From the NCBI GenBank assembly GCA_003520455.1, contig DOUV01000515.1:1-7681 (forward strand): DNA of 7,681 nt. Reading direction: 5' to 3'. The position numbers were made by a program, and so were the translations under genes. Below are positions 1 through 6,428 of this stretch, piece after piece; position 1 is the first letter of the stretch; each line of letters begins with the position of its first letter. The DNA is from Chloroflexota bacterium (GTDB taxonomy: Bacteria; Chloroflexota; Anaerolineae; Ardenticatenales; Ardenticatenaceae). Under the pieces are notes generated by a model. The model saw nothing but the letters and a program-made list of their open reading frames with translations. It ran no database searches and was not told the origin of the DNA.

Positions 1-48
1 CGTCGCGGTCGGCGTACGCGTGGGCGTCGCGGTCGGCGTACGCGTGGC
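1..48 (-). repeat. 24-bp tandem repeat encoding the TPT-type linker
   Basis: Positions 1-23 and 25-47 are identical and the two 24-bp copies differ only in their last base. Each copy encodes eight residues of the Thr-Pro-Thr-Ala-Thr linker of the exported protein. The array probably continues beyond the window, so its true length is unknown. Extended Thr/Pro linkers of this kind usually separate folded domains in secreted Chloroflexota proteins. Copy number in such arrays tends to vary between strains. Confidence 0.85.
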
Positions 49-1080
49 CGTCGGGGTGAGGGTCGTCAGCGTCAGCTTGAGGTGGTAGGGGGTGTAGAGG
101 TCCGAGGGACCACTACTCCGCACCAGGGCGTAGAACTGGCCGCCGGCCGCCCCGGTGGTGTACGCCACCGTCTCGGCCGTATTCCCCCCGTTGGTCGAGC
201 TGTCCAGCAGGCTCTGGTCCGGCGCGTACAGATAGAGGTCGTAGTTGGCCGGCAGGCCGAACAGCTCCACCGTGATAGCCGTGTTGGGATTGACGCTGAA
301 GCGGAAATAGTCGAAGTCGCTGGGGGTTGGGATGCAGCCCAGGTACTCGACCCCGGCCGTGATCAGGAAGGCCTGGCCGAAGCTGTTGTTGGGCTCCTGG
401 GCATCGCTGCAGGGCGGGATCGGTGTCGCCGTCGGCGTGGGCAGATCGTAGGTGATCACCAGTTGGGGGTCGTTGCTGCCCTGGCGACTGTCGAAGGTGC
501 GCAGCCAGTCACCGGTGTAGCTCTCCGGCCCGCGCAGCGACACGCCGTAGTTCGTGGTGCTGGCGTTGACCCACTCCTGCACCAGGGTCGTCACGCTCCA
601 GGTGCGCCAGCCGGGCGTGGTGCCGACGCCCAAACTCGCCCGGGCAGAGCCCACCGCCGGCTGGTTGTTCCAGGTCAGTCCACCTGAGGTCCAGGCGCCG
701 TTCACCTGGTGGAGGCTTATGCTCACGGTGGCTCCGTTTCCACTTTTGAGGTATAGCCGGAGGCTGGCGCTGGTGACGATGGCGTTGCTGGGGATGCTGG
801 AGAGATCGAAACGGAGGTAGCTCCGGCGCAGGGTCAGGAACTTAGTGGTTCGGCCGACCAGCAGATCGGCCGAATTGGCGTAGTTCGTCGCCGGGTTATC
901 CTGGTTGGCATAGGTGTCAGCCACGGGGTTCAGGGTGACGGTGATACTGGCCGGCCCCTGTCCCCTCGCTTGGGGCCGGGCACCCGCTGGCCTTGCATCC
1001 ACGCTCAGCGCAGAGAGCTCAAGGATCAGTGCTGCGGCCACTGCCAGGATCAGCAGACCAGCGACACGGTTCTGTTTCAC
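1..1080 (-). CDS. Exported DNRLRE-domain / PPC-domain protein with TPT-repeat linker (partial, C-terminus off window)
   Basis: The minus-strand frame is open for 360 codons from a GTG at 1080-1078 to the window edge. The GTG is preceded by GAGGGGG with a 5-nt spacer, and a TAG six codons upstream in frame leaves no earlier start. Residues 1-30 form a signal peptide: KQNR, then a hydrophobic core (GLLILAVAAALILEL), then an Ala-rich stretch. Residues about 47-212 resemble the DNRLRE (CBM96-like) domain: VADTYANQDNPATNYAN, LLVGR, RSYLRFDLSSIP, LTWNNQP and a closing PQLVITYD. Residues about 224-338 resemble a bacterial pre-peptidase C-terminal beta-sandwich: DAQEPNNSFGQA, DFDYFRFSV and NYDLYLYAPD, with two Cys (224, 249) that could form a disulfide. 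From residue 340 a TPTATRTPTATPTRT linker begins, so more domains probably follow. I infer a secreted or surface-anchored protein, possibly polysaccharide-binding. No catalytic motif is visible. It may share a transcript with the 71-residue gene 78 bp upstream. Confidence 0.85.
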   Translation of the reverse strand, partial: MKQNRVAGLLILAVAAALILELSALSVDARPAGARPQARGQGPASITVTLNPVADTYANQDNPATNYANSADLLVGRTTKFLTLRRSYLRFDLSSIPSNAIVTSASLRLYLKSGNGATVSISLHQVNGAWTSGGLTWNNQPAVGSARASLGVGTTPGWRTWSVTTLVQEWVNASTTNYGVSLRGPESYTGDWLRTFDSRQGSNDPQLVITYDLPTPTATPIPPCSDAQEPNNSFGQAFLITAGVEYLGCIPTPSDFDYFRFSVNPNTAITVELFGLPANYDLYLYAPDQSLLDSSTNGGNTAETVAYTTGAAGGQFYALVRSSGPSDLYTPYHLKLTLTTLTPTATRTPTATPTRTPTAT

Positions 1081-1158
1081 GGCAACCCCCTCGTGCTACG
1101 GCGCCTGCCGCAACACTTGCTCGATGATCTCGGGATGGAAGTCAATGTGACGGCGGTA

Positions 1159-1374
1159 TCACCGACCTGCTTCGGCCTTTGCGGAAGCACCGAGGTCGCC
1201 GGTCCATTGCTGGATGAACCGAATCAGGCTCGCGCCATCCTCGATGTAGCCCACCTCCTGCGAGGCGACGTGCTCTACCCGCCCGCGCCACTGCGGGCCA
1301 CCCTCGTCGTCCGACTCCCGCCAGAGTCGGACGAGGAAAGTAAGGGTCTCGTGCGGCCGCGCGGCGGCTGGCAT
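1159..1374 (-). CDS. Small conserved-type protein, 71 residues, FLVRLWRE/WRGRVEHV family, function unknown
   Basis: The open frame extends upstream to a GTG at 1503, but I place the start at the ATG at 1374-1372. That ATG has AAAGGAG 9 nt upstream, whereas the GTG has only a weak purine stretch. The core starts right after it: HETLTFLVRLWRE, then a short acidic/Gly turn (SDDEGG), PQWRGRVEHVASQE, a Tyr-Ile-Glu-Asp turn, and a helix (SLIRFIQQW). The pattern of two beta strands, a hairpin and a C-terminal helix suggests a small alpha/beta fold. There is no signal peptide or membrane segment, so it is probably cytoplasmic. I recognise the FLVRxWRE...WRGxVEHV pattern as a recurrent hypothetical protein in Chloroflexota genomes but know of no function. 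It ends 78 bp before the exported-protein gene and may be co-transcribed with it. The 43 codons between 1503 and 1375 are less family-like (Pro/Ser/Ala-rich) and are probably 5' leader. Confidence 0.75.
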   Translation of the reverse strand: MPAAARPHETLTFLVRLWRESDDEGGPQWRGRVEHVASQEVGYIEDGASLIRFIQQWTGDLGASAKAEAGR

Positions 1375-1383
1375 AAGCTCAGG

Positions 1384-1390
1384 CTCCTTT
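1384..1390 (-). promoter_or_regulatory. Shine-Dalgarno site that decides the start of the 71-residue gene
   Basis: The minus strand reads AAAGGAG, 9 nt before the ATG at 1374. It is one of the best ribosome binding sites in the window, comparable to the one before rph. It lies inside the longer open frame, which argues that the longer frame upstream is not translated as part of this protein. Confidence 0.7.
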
Positions 1391-1491
1391 CTAAGAACGA
1401 TATCGCTCCACTCATCCCAGGCCAGGGGCGAGGCCACCGAAATCGGTGCGGATGGCGAGAATGTCACGATGGCCGGATCAGCGACGATACG

Positions 1492-1497
1492 CTTATA
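1492..1497 (-). promoter_or_regulatory. Possible -10 element (TATAAG)
   Basis: The minus strand reads TATAAG, five of six matches to the sigma-70 -10 consensus, in otherwise GC-rich DNA about 120 nt upstream of the ATG at 1374. No good -35 hexamer is seen at 16-19 nt. If the promoter is real it is either activator-dependent or weak, and it would put transcription start inside the longer reading frame, supporting the shorter protein. Low confidence. Confidence 0.25.
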
Positions 1498-1649
1498 GTC
1501 CACGCTGTGGCAGCCTGAGCCAGTGCTGGCAGGCCGGAAGCAGCCGTCAGGGGGCTGAAACGCGACGGGTTCATTCCATTCACATTTGATGGGCCGTTAG
1601 GGGCGGGAGCGCGTGCGAACTTCGCTCGATGAGTCGCGTCGTCACTGAC

Positions 1650-1661
1650 GGAAACGTTTCC
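1650..1661. promoter_or_regulatory. Perfect 12-bp palindrome GGAAACGTTTCC, operator-like
   Basis: GGAAACGTTTCC is its own reverse complement with a central CpG, the general form of operators bound by LacI/GalR-family repressors. It stands about 275 bp upstream of the ATG at 1374 and beyond the 3' end of the big regulator gene. No LacI-family gene is in the window, so a cognate protein would be encoded elsewhere. BTAD-type activators usually bind short direct repeats, so this is not an obvious site for the neighbouring regulator. Confidence 0.4.
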
Positions 1662-1722
1662 ATGGACAGACAATCCGCGGGTCACTCCTGACAGGAATGA
1701 TCGGGAAATACCGGCGAAAACG

Positions 1723-1756
1723 AAGTAGGCTGTACCCTAATGGATACAGCCTACTT
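1723..1756 (-). terminator. Hairpin terminator after the AfsR-like regulator gene
   Basis: The arms AAGTAGGCTGTA (1723-1734) and TACAGCCTACTT (1745-1756) are perfect 12-bp inverted repeats around a 10-nt loop. On the minus strand the hairpin begins 30 nt after the TAA stop of the regulator and is followed by CGTTTTCG, a short interrupted T run. This fits a Rho-independent terminator with a weak U tract. It separates the regulator transcript from the small-protein/exported-protein unit. Confidence 0.7.
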
Positions 1757-1760
1757 GACT

Positions 1761-1792
1761 CGCCTTATTTCGACCTTATTTTCGCCTTATTC
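1761..1792 (-). repeat. Three near-identical AATAAGG-type direct repeats at the regulator stop codon
   Basis: On the minus strand the motif AATAAGG(T)CGA occurs three times in a row. The first copy contains the TAA stop of the regulator. The other two fill the space to the terminator hairpin, and every copy carries a TAA. Two copies share AATAAGGCGA and the middle one reads AATAAGGTCGA. The copies are AT-richer than their surroundings. Confidence 0.6.
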
Positions 1793-4700
1793 AGTCGGGC
1801 AGTCAGGGATGACAGGCCACTGTAGGTGGTGTTGCAACCGTACGTGGCCGATGGCCGTAGCCTGGGCCAACCCTTGAGCCAGAGCGGCCTGAGCCTCGCC
1901 GGCCCGCCCAACCACCAACAGGGCCCACCCACGCAGCCAGAACCCCCAGGCCTGGACTTCGCGCAGATCCTCGGCCTCGGCCAGGTGAATTGCTTCGTCG
2001 GCTGCCGCCAGCCCCGTCTCGGCCTCACCCGCCAGCAATCGCCCGCCGGCCAGTTGAAGCAGCGTTCCACCATGGTGCCAGGGCAGACCGATCTGCGGGG
2101 CCAGTTCCGCGGCCGCCTTGAGTGCCTGGCGGCCGGCCTCCGTATCACCCTGCGCCAGACGCACTCTCCCGAGCGCGGCCAGGGCATACGCCGCCTCGTA
2201 GGGCTCGTGCGTCTCCCCGCACAACGCCAGCACCCGCTCCAATGCCTCAGCCGCTCGCGCCCACGCCCCGTCTAGCGGCTGAATCGTCCCCTCGCCCTCC
2301 CCGAGCGGTGGGCTGAGGGCAAGCCCCAGACGCAACAAGGTACCAACCAACATCGCCTTCCAGGCGTGGGCCTCGAAGGTTCGGGCGGCTCCCTTCAGGT
2401 GTTCCACTCCCTCGGGCACCTGGCCCAGCGCTACCAGCGCCTGGCCCAACGCACGCCGGTTCCAGGCGCCGTAGGTCGGGCTGTCAGTCTGGCCTGCCAG
2501 AGCCAGCCCCTCCCGGGCCGTGGCCGCCGCCGCCGAGAAATCTCCCTGCCGGACCAGCACGTCGGCCAGCTTCGCGAGGGTCCCCACCTCCTCCCGCCGG
2601 TCGCCCAACGTGCGCACCAGCGTCAGAGCCTCCTCCAGTGCCCGGCGTGCGTGGGGCAGGCGACCCACCCCCCACAGTTCGGTGAGGACGTGGTGTAGTA
2701 GTGACAGGTCGCCCACCTGCCGGGCCAACGCCACCGCCTGGTCGAGATACCCCAGGGCTTGCTCCCGCTCGGCGGGTGAGGCCCGGAAGCCGGTATCGGA
2801 GCCCAGGCGGGCCAGGCTGCGAGCCAGGGCGGCGGGGTCGCCCAGGCCACGGGCCAGATTGACAGCTTGCTCTTGGGCCAGATAGGGACGCGCCGACTCG
2901 TCCGGGCCGGTTGAAGCCTCTGAACCAGCTGCCACTTGGGTTTCATCGTGGGCCAGATGCCAGAGCGCTTGCAACTCCCCGGCCACGTCGTTCTCCTGGC
3001 GCGCAGCCATCAGCGCCGCCCGGTCGGCGGCCAGCGTCCGAGTCAGGTCACCCCGGTAGTACCACAACGTACGCCATTGAAGTTGGAGGCGGGTGCGGAA
3101 GCCCGGCGGCACGGCCGCCGGGTACGCGTGGACGATCTCCAGAGCCTGCTGGAACCAGGTGATCGCCTCATCATACGCGATGACCCTGGCGGCCTGCTCG
3201 GCGGCGGCCAGGGCGTACTCTAGCGCCAGCCAGGGCCGGTCGCTGGCGGCGTAGTGAGTCGCGACCCATCCGGCAAGCTCTCTTCCGATCCGCGCTTCCC
3301 CCGCTCGTGGCGCGAATTGTGGGGGGGTGCGGAGAGCCAGCAGCACGTCGGCGACCTGGCGGTGGAGGAACCGGCGCCGGGGCTCGCTGAGCGCGTCATA
3401 GACCGCAAGCCGCATCAGATCGTGGCCGAACTCGTAGTGGTCGGCCGCGCCTGGACGCAAGAAGCCAGCGGCCACCAACCGGTCGGCCTGCCTGGCCACT
3501 ACCGCCTCCGTCTGATCGCTCAGCCGGGCGAGCAAGACGAGGGCAGCCTCCCGCCCGATGACCGATGCCAGCTCCAACACGGCGCGCTCGTCCGGCGACA
3601 CGTGAGCCAGCCGGCCCAGCACAGCCGACCGGACACTCGGCGGGAGCAGCAACTCCCGGTACGAGTCGGTCACCTCGTCGTAGGCCGTCCGCCAACGACC
3701 CTCGGCGTCCACCACAATGAGTCCCTCCTGCACGAACGTCCGGAGCACCTCGCTGAGGAAGAAGGGATTGCCCCCGGTATCGCGGTGCAGTCGGCGGGCG
3801 AGTTCGTCGCCCCAGTCCTCGCCACCAAGAGCGCGCAGCAACAGGATAATGTCGGCCTCATCCAGTGTCGTGAGCGCGATCTCCGTGAGCATGCCCTGCT
3901 GAGTGAGTGCCGCCCGCAAGGCAGCGAGAGGATGCTGCGGCCCGATCAGGGTGGATGGATAGGCTCCCACCAGGAGCAAGGGCTGCCGGTCCAGCCGGCG
4001 TCCGAGGTAATGAACCAGTTGCAGGGTCGATGGGTCGGCCCAGTGCATGTCGTCGAGCAGCAGAACGAGAGGTCCCCCGTGGGCGCGGGAACGAATCACC
4101 TCGGTGAGGGCGACCAGCAACCGGAGACGCTCCTCATCCGGGGGCAGGGGCTGGTAGGGTGGAAGGTCTGGAAAGATCCGGCGGAGCTCAGGGAATAACT
4201 CGGCGACCGCCGCGAGTTGACCAGGGAGGCACGGAGGAGAGGACGAGGGCGGGGGCGGGAGCAGGGTGCCGCGGAGCGCCTCGAGGATGGGCGCGTAAGC
4301 CAGGTTCTGCTCCAATTCGGAGCAGCGCCCGGCGAGCACCGTGGCCCCTCGAGCGACCGCCAGACCGGTTAGTTCCTCTAACATGCGCGTCTTGCCGACC
4401 CCGGGCTCACCCGTCACGAGGACCACTCGGCCTCGGCCCCGGACCGCCTCTTGCAGGAGGTGATGGAGGATGGGCCACTCCAGATCGCGACCGACCAGTG
4501 GGAGACGGAGAGACGGGGTGAGGGGGAGTGAGGGGGTGAGGGGGTGAGGGGGTGCTGACGTCTGGTCGCCGTATCTTCCCATCTCACTTCGGAGAAGGCG
4601 CTCGTGGAGTGCCACCGTCTCCGGCAGCGGATCGACGCCCAACTCGCGGGCCAGTGCCGTCCGGCACTGCTCGAAAGCGCGCAGCGCCTGCCCCTGTTCG

Positions 4701-5353
4701 CCGGCCCGGTAGTAGCATTCCATCGCCAGCCGCCAGGCGCTCTCCCGGCACGTGTCGTGGGCCAGCACCCGGTGGCAGCGTACCAGCGCCTCTCGATAGC
4801 GGGTCTGCTCCAGGTACGCCGTCGCCAGGGCACTCTCGATCTCGATGAAAGCCTCGCGCAGGCGCTCCCGCGTGGGGATGGCCCACTCCTCATAGAGGTC
4901 CTCAGCCAGGTAGTTGCCCTGATAGAGGGCCTCGGCGGCGGAGTAGGCGACGATGGCCGTTAAGGGATCGCCCTGCAGCGCGGCAGCCTGTCCCCGGCGA
5001 CAGTGTCCCAGGAAATCGTCCACGTCGATCTGGCACTGGCCGGCAGGGTCGAAACGGTAGGCGGCCGGGTAGGTGAGAATGAAGCGCGAGGCCGCCGGGG
5101 CTGCCAGCTCAGGTTCGAGCAGCCGTCGGAGCCGAGTGACGGCCACCCACAGGCTATTGCGGGCCGAGGCGGGGGTCAACTCCGGCCAGAGCCACTCGAT
5201 GAGTTGGTCGGTCAGAAGCGCGTGGCCTCGCTTGGTGAGGAGGATTTTCAGGAGTTGCTGAGCCTTGTGACCGAACCACTCTTCAGGCGCGACGAGATGT
5301 CCGTTCCTCCAAAGCCGGAACGACCCGAGAAGCTGGAAGCGCAGACCGGTCAT
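1787..5353 (-). CDS. AfsR/SARP-type transcriptional regulator: winged helix + BTAD + STAND/AAA ATPase + TPR
   Basis: The protein has 1188 residues. The ATG at 5353 has GAGGAG 4 nt upstream. Residues 1-100 form an OmpR-like winged helix (FQLLGSFRLWRNG, QQLLKILLT, LIEWLWPELTPASARNSLWVAVTRLRRLLEP). Residues about 105-255 form the BTAD (VDDFLGHC, GNYLAEDLYEEWA, RLAMECYYRAGEQGQALRAFEQCR, ELGVDPLPETVALHERLL). After a linker the ATPase follows (about 285-640). Its Walker A is GEPGVGKT (315-322), its Walker B is LVLLLDDMHWAD (429-440), and TGGNPFFLSEVLR (526-538) is a typical downstream motif. Residues about 690-1180 are degenerate Ala/Leu-rich TPR helices. The family comprises cytoplasmic transcription activators in which the TPR/STAND part senses a signal and nucleotide binding controls DNA binding by the N-terminus. 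The inducer is unknown. Unusual are Pro-rich or simple-sequence insertions at residues 267-284, 366-374 and 1013-1024, all near domain edges. A two-hairpin operator target cannot be read from the sequence. The terminator at 1723-1756 ends the transcript. Confidence 0.93.
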   Translation of the reverse strand: MTGLRFQLLGSFRLWRNGHLVAPEEWFGHKAQQLLKILLTKRGHALLTDQLIEWLWPELTPASARNSLWVAVTRLRRLLEPELAAPAASRFILTYPAAYRFDPAGQCQIDVDDFLGHCRRGQAAALQGDPLTAIVAYSAAEALYQGNYLAEDLYEEWAIPTRERLREAFIEIESALATAYLEQTRYREALVRCHRVLAHDTCRESAWRLAMECYYRAGEQGQALRAFEQCRTALARELGVDPLPETVALHERLLRSEMGRYGDQTSAPPHPLTPSLPLTPSLRLPLVGRDLEWPILHHLLQEAVRGRGRVVLVTGEPGVGKTRMLEELTGLAVARGATVLAGRCSELEQNLAYAPILEALRGTLLPPPPSSSPPCLPGQLAAVAELFPELRRIFPDLPPYQPLPPDEERLRLLVALTEVIRSRAHGGPLVLLLDDMHWADPSTLQLVHYLGRRLDRQPLLLVGAYPSTLIGPQHPLAALRAALTQQGMLTEIALTTLDEADIILLLRALGGEDWGDELARRLHRDTGGNPFFLSEVLRTFVQEGLIVVDAEGRWRTAYDEVTDSYRELLLPPSVRSAVLGRLAHVSPDERAVLELASVIGREAALVLLARLSDQTEAVVARQADRLVAAGFLRPGAADHYEFGHDLMRLAVYDALSEPRRRFLHRQVADVLLALRTPPQFAPRAGEARIGRELAGWVATHYAASDRPWLALEYALAAAEQAARVIAYDEAITWFQQALEIVHAYPAAVPPGFRTRLQLQWRTLWYYRGDLTRTLAADRAALMAARQENDVAGELQALWHLAHDETQVAAGSEASTGPDESARPYLAQEQAVNLARGLGDPAALARSLARLGSDTGFRASPAEREQALGYLDQAVALARQVGDLSLLHHVLTELWGVGRLPHARRALEEALTLVRTLGDRREEVGTLAKLADVLVRQGDFSAAAATAREGLALAGQTDSPTYGAWNRRALGQALVALGQVPEGVEHLKGAARTFEAHAWKAMLVGTLLRLGLALSPPLGEGEGTIQPLDGAWARAAEALERVLALCGETHEPYEAAYALAALGRVRLAQGDTEAGRQALKAAAELAPQIGLPWHHGGTLLQLAGGRLLAGEAETGLAAADEAIHLAEAEDLREVQAWGFWLRGWALLVVGRAGEAQAALAQGLAQATAIGHVRLQHHLQWPVIPDCPTE
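4515..4552 (+). repeat. G-quadruplex-forming simple repeat inside the regulator gene
   Basis: Five G tracts (4515-4518, 4522-4526, 4532-4536, 4540-4544, 4548-4552) are separated by TGA or AGTGA spacers. This is a textbook G4 motif on the plus strand, the template strand of the regulator. In protein it encodes part of the linker PPHPLTPSLPLTPSL between the BTAD and the ATPase domain. The near-8-bp periodicity suggests expansion by slippage. Confidence 0.8.
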
Positions 5354-5681
5354 GTCGCTCCTCAGAACTCAGTGGTACAAGGTTCTGGCCCACCTTCCCT
5401 TTCAGGAGTTGCGCTATAGGGGGGTGTCCGGCGACTGACCGGGGCGCAACGGGAGCAGGGATCGTGCTCCTGTTGCTCGCGATGATACTGCGGCCGATCA
5501 TGGTGCGCGGCTCCGGAATGAGAAAGCTATGCGAGCATCAGTGATGGCTTATTGATTGAACGGTCTTCGGGGCCGCATTCGCGGGGATGGGTGGCGCCGC
5601 AAGCCCCTATGTTTCAGCGCGAGATGGCGGCCCAGAGACACGATAGCACTGATTACGTCTGGTGAGAAGGGGTCAACCGGC
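5354..5681. other. Intergenic region between rph and the regulator gene
   Basis: I see no supportable gene here. Short frames on the minus strand have no ribosome binding site and no family resemblance. The region contains the Shine-Dalgarno GAGGAG for the regulator (ending 4 nt before 5353), a weak promoter candidate at 5413-5441, and no clear hairpin terminator after rph. The regulator could therefore be partly read from the upstream operon. Confidence 0.5.
5413..5441 (-). promoter_or_regulatory. Weak promoter candidate for the regulator gene
   Basis: On the minus strand TATAGC (5418-5413) matches four of six -10 positions. It is preceded at 17 nt by CGGTCA (5441-5436), only three of six matches to a -35 box. 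It lies about 60 nt before the ATG at 5353. This is the best spaced pair I found in the gap, but it is weak. Confidence 0.2.
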
Positions 5682-6416
5682 TCAGCCCTGCCAGGCAACC
5701 CCCGCACCCTCAAGCACGGTCCGCTGGGCTGCAAGCAGCCCCTGAAGGCCCCGCTCGCTCAGAGTCAGAAGGCGATCGAGGGTCGTGCGACTGAAGGGCG
5801 CACCCTCGGCAGTGCCCTGAAGCTCGACAAAGTGGCCCCCAGCGGTCATGACCACGTTCATATCCACCTCAGCCTGGCTATCCTCGCTGTAGTCCAGATC
5901 CAGCAGAAGATCGCGGCCGACGATGCCAACGCTGACCGCGGCAACGGCAGTCGGCAAGACGCGTCCCTCGACCAATCGCTTCCGGCGCAGTCCTTCTACG
6001 GCCAGAGCCAGGGCCACGAAACCGCCTGTGACGCTGGCGGTGCGAGTGCCACCATCCGCCTGGATCACATCGCAGTCGATGGTGATTTGACGCTCGCCGA
6101 GGGCATCCAGATCAACCGCTGCGCGCAGGGAGCGGCCGATGAGGCGCCGGATCTCCTGGGTGCGACCACCGAGGCCTGACGTCTCACGGCGGATGCGGTC
6201 TGGGGTGGCGCGGGGTAGCATCGCGTACTCAGCGGTGACCCAGCCGCTGCCCCTGCCGGCGAGCCAGCGCGGCACCGCCGGCTCGACCGTGGCGGCACAG
6301 AGAACCTGGGTGCGGCCCATCTCGATCAGAACCGAACCCTCGGCGAATGCCTGCACCCCGACGGTCATCTTGACCGGGCGAAGCTCAGCGGGGCCGCGGC
6401 CATCGGCGCGGGGCAT
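5682..6416 (-). CDS. rph: Ribonuclease PH
   Basis: The protein has 244 residues, the usual length for RNase PH, a phosphate-dependent 3'-5' exoribonuclease that trims tRNA 3' ends and forms a ring hexamer in the cytoplasm. The start at 6416 gives the canonical N-terminus [17 protein letters not shown] and has AAAGGAG 6 nt upstream. A longer frame to 6578 would add 54 residues that overlap the upstream gene and match nothing in the family. Conserved blocks are [19 protein letters not shown] (27-45), [16 protein letters not shown] (56-71), [15 protein letters not shown] (85-99), the phosphate-binding [13 protein letters not shown] (120-132, R125) and [18 protein letters not shown] (174-191). 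The two acidic residues expected in the active site are D179 and D185. It follows the methyltransferase with 11 nt between stop and start. In many bacteria rdgB follows rph; here it does not. Confidence 0.96.
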   Translation of the reverse strand: MPRADGRGPAELRPVKMTVGVQAFAEGSVLIEMGRTQVLCAATVEPAVPRWLAGRGSGWVTAEYAMLPRATPDRIRRETSGLGGRTQEIRRLIGRSLRAAVDLDALGERQITIDCDVIQADGGTRTASVTGGFVALALAVEGLRRKRLVEGRVLPTAVAAVSVGIVGRDLLLDLDYSEDSQAEVDMNVVMTAGGHFVELQGTAEGAPFSRTTLDRLLTLSERGLQGLLAAQRTVLEGAGVAWQG

Positions 6417-6420
6417 GGGT

Positions 6421-6428
6421 GCTCCTTT
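6421..6428 (-). promoter_or_regulatory. rph ribosome binding site overlapping the upstream stop codon
   Basis: The minus strand reads TGAAAGGAGCACCCATG: the stop of the methyltransferase gene, a strong AAAGGAG, then the rph ATG. Ribosomes that terminate on the first gene arrive directly at the rph site, which suggests translational coupling. This site also fixes the rph start at 6416. Confidence 0.8.

Larger units (their letters stand above)
1375..1722. other. Leader/intergenic region upstream of the 71-residue gene
   Basis: This stretch holds no convincing gene. Short frames on both strands exist, but they have no recognisable sequence and no good ribosome binding site. It contains the Shine-Dalgarno at 1384-1390, a possible -10 element (TATAAG, 1497-1492 on the minus strand) and a perfect 12-bp palindrome at 1650-1661. 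It most likely carries the promoter and regulatory region for the small protein and the exported protein. Confidence 0.55.

Noticed and set aside
970..1518. Plus-strand open frame of 182 codons
   Set aside because: It crosses the start of the exported-protein gene and the whole 71-residue gene in antisense. It has no ribosome binding site and its Cys/His/Arg composition matches no family. It is a high-GC shadow.
1464..1685. Minus-strand frame of 73 codons upstream of the 71-residue gene
   Set aside because: No Shine-Dalgarno, Pro/Ala/Ser-rich sequence without domain pattern, and it covers the operator-like palindrome and the candidate -10. More likely leader DNA.
3254..4198. Plus-strand open frame of 314 codons
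   Set aside because: It lies entirely antisense to the ATPase part of the regulator, whose frame has clear Walker motifs. Its own translation has no recognisable motif.
5283..5501. Minus-strand frame of 72 codons overlapping the regulator start
   Set aside because: It overlaps the well-supported start and ribosome binding site of the regulator, and its translation shows no family resemblance.
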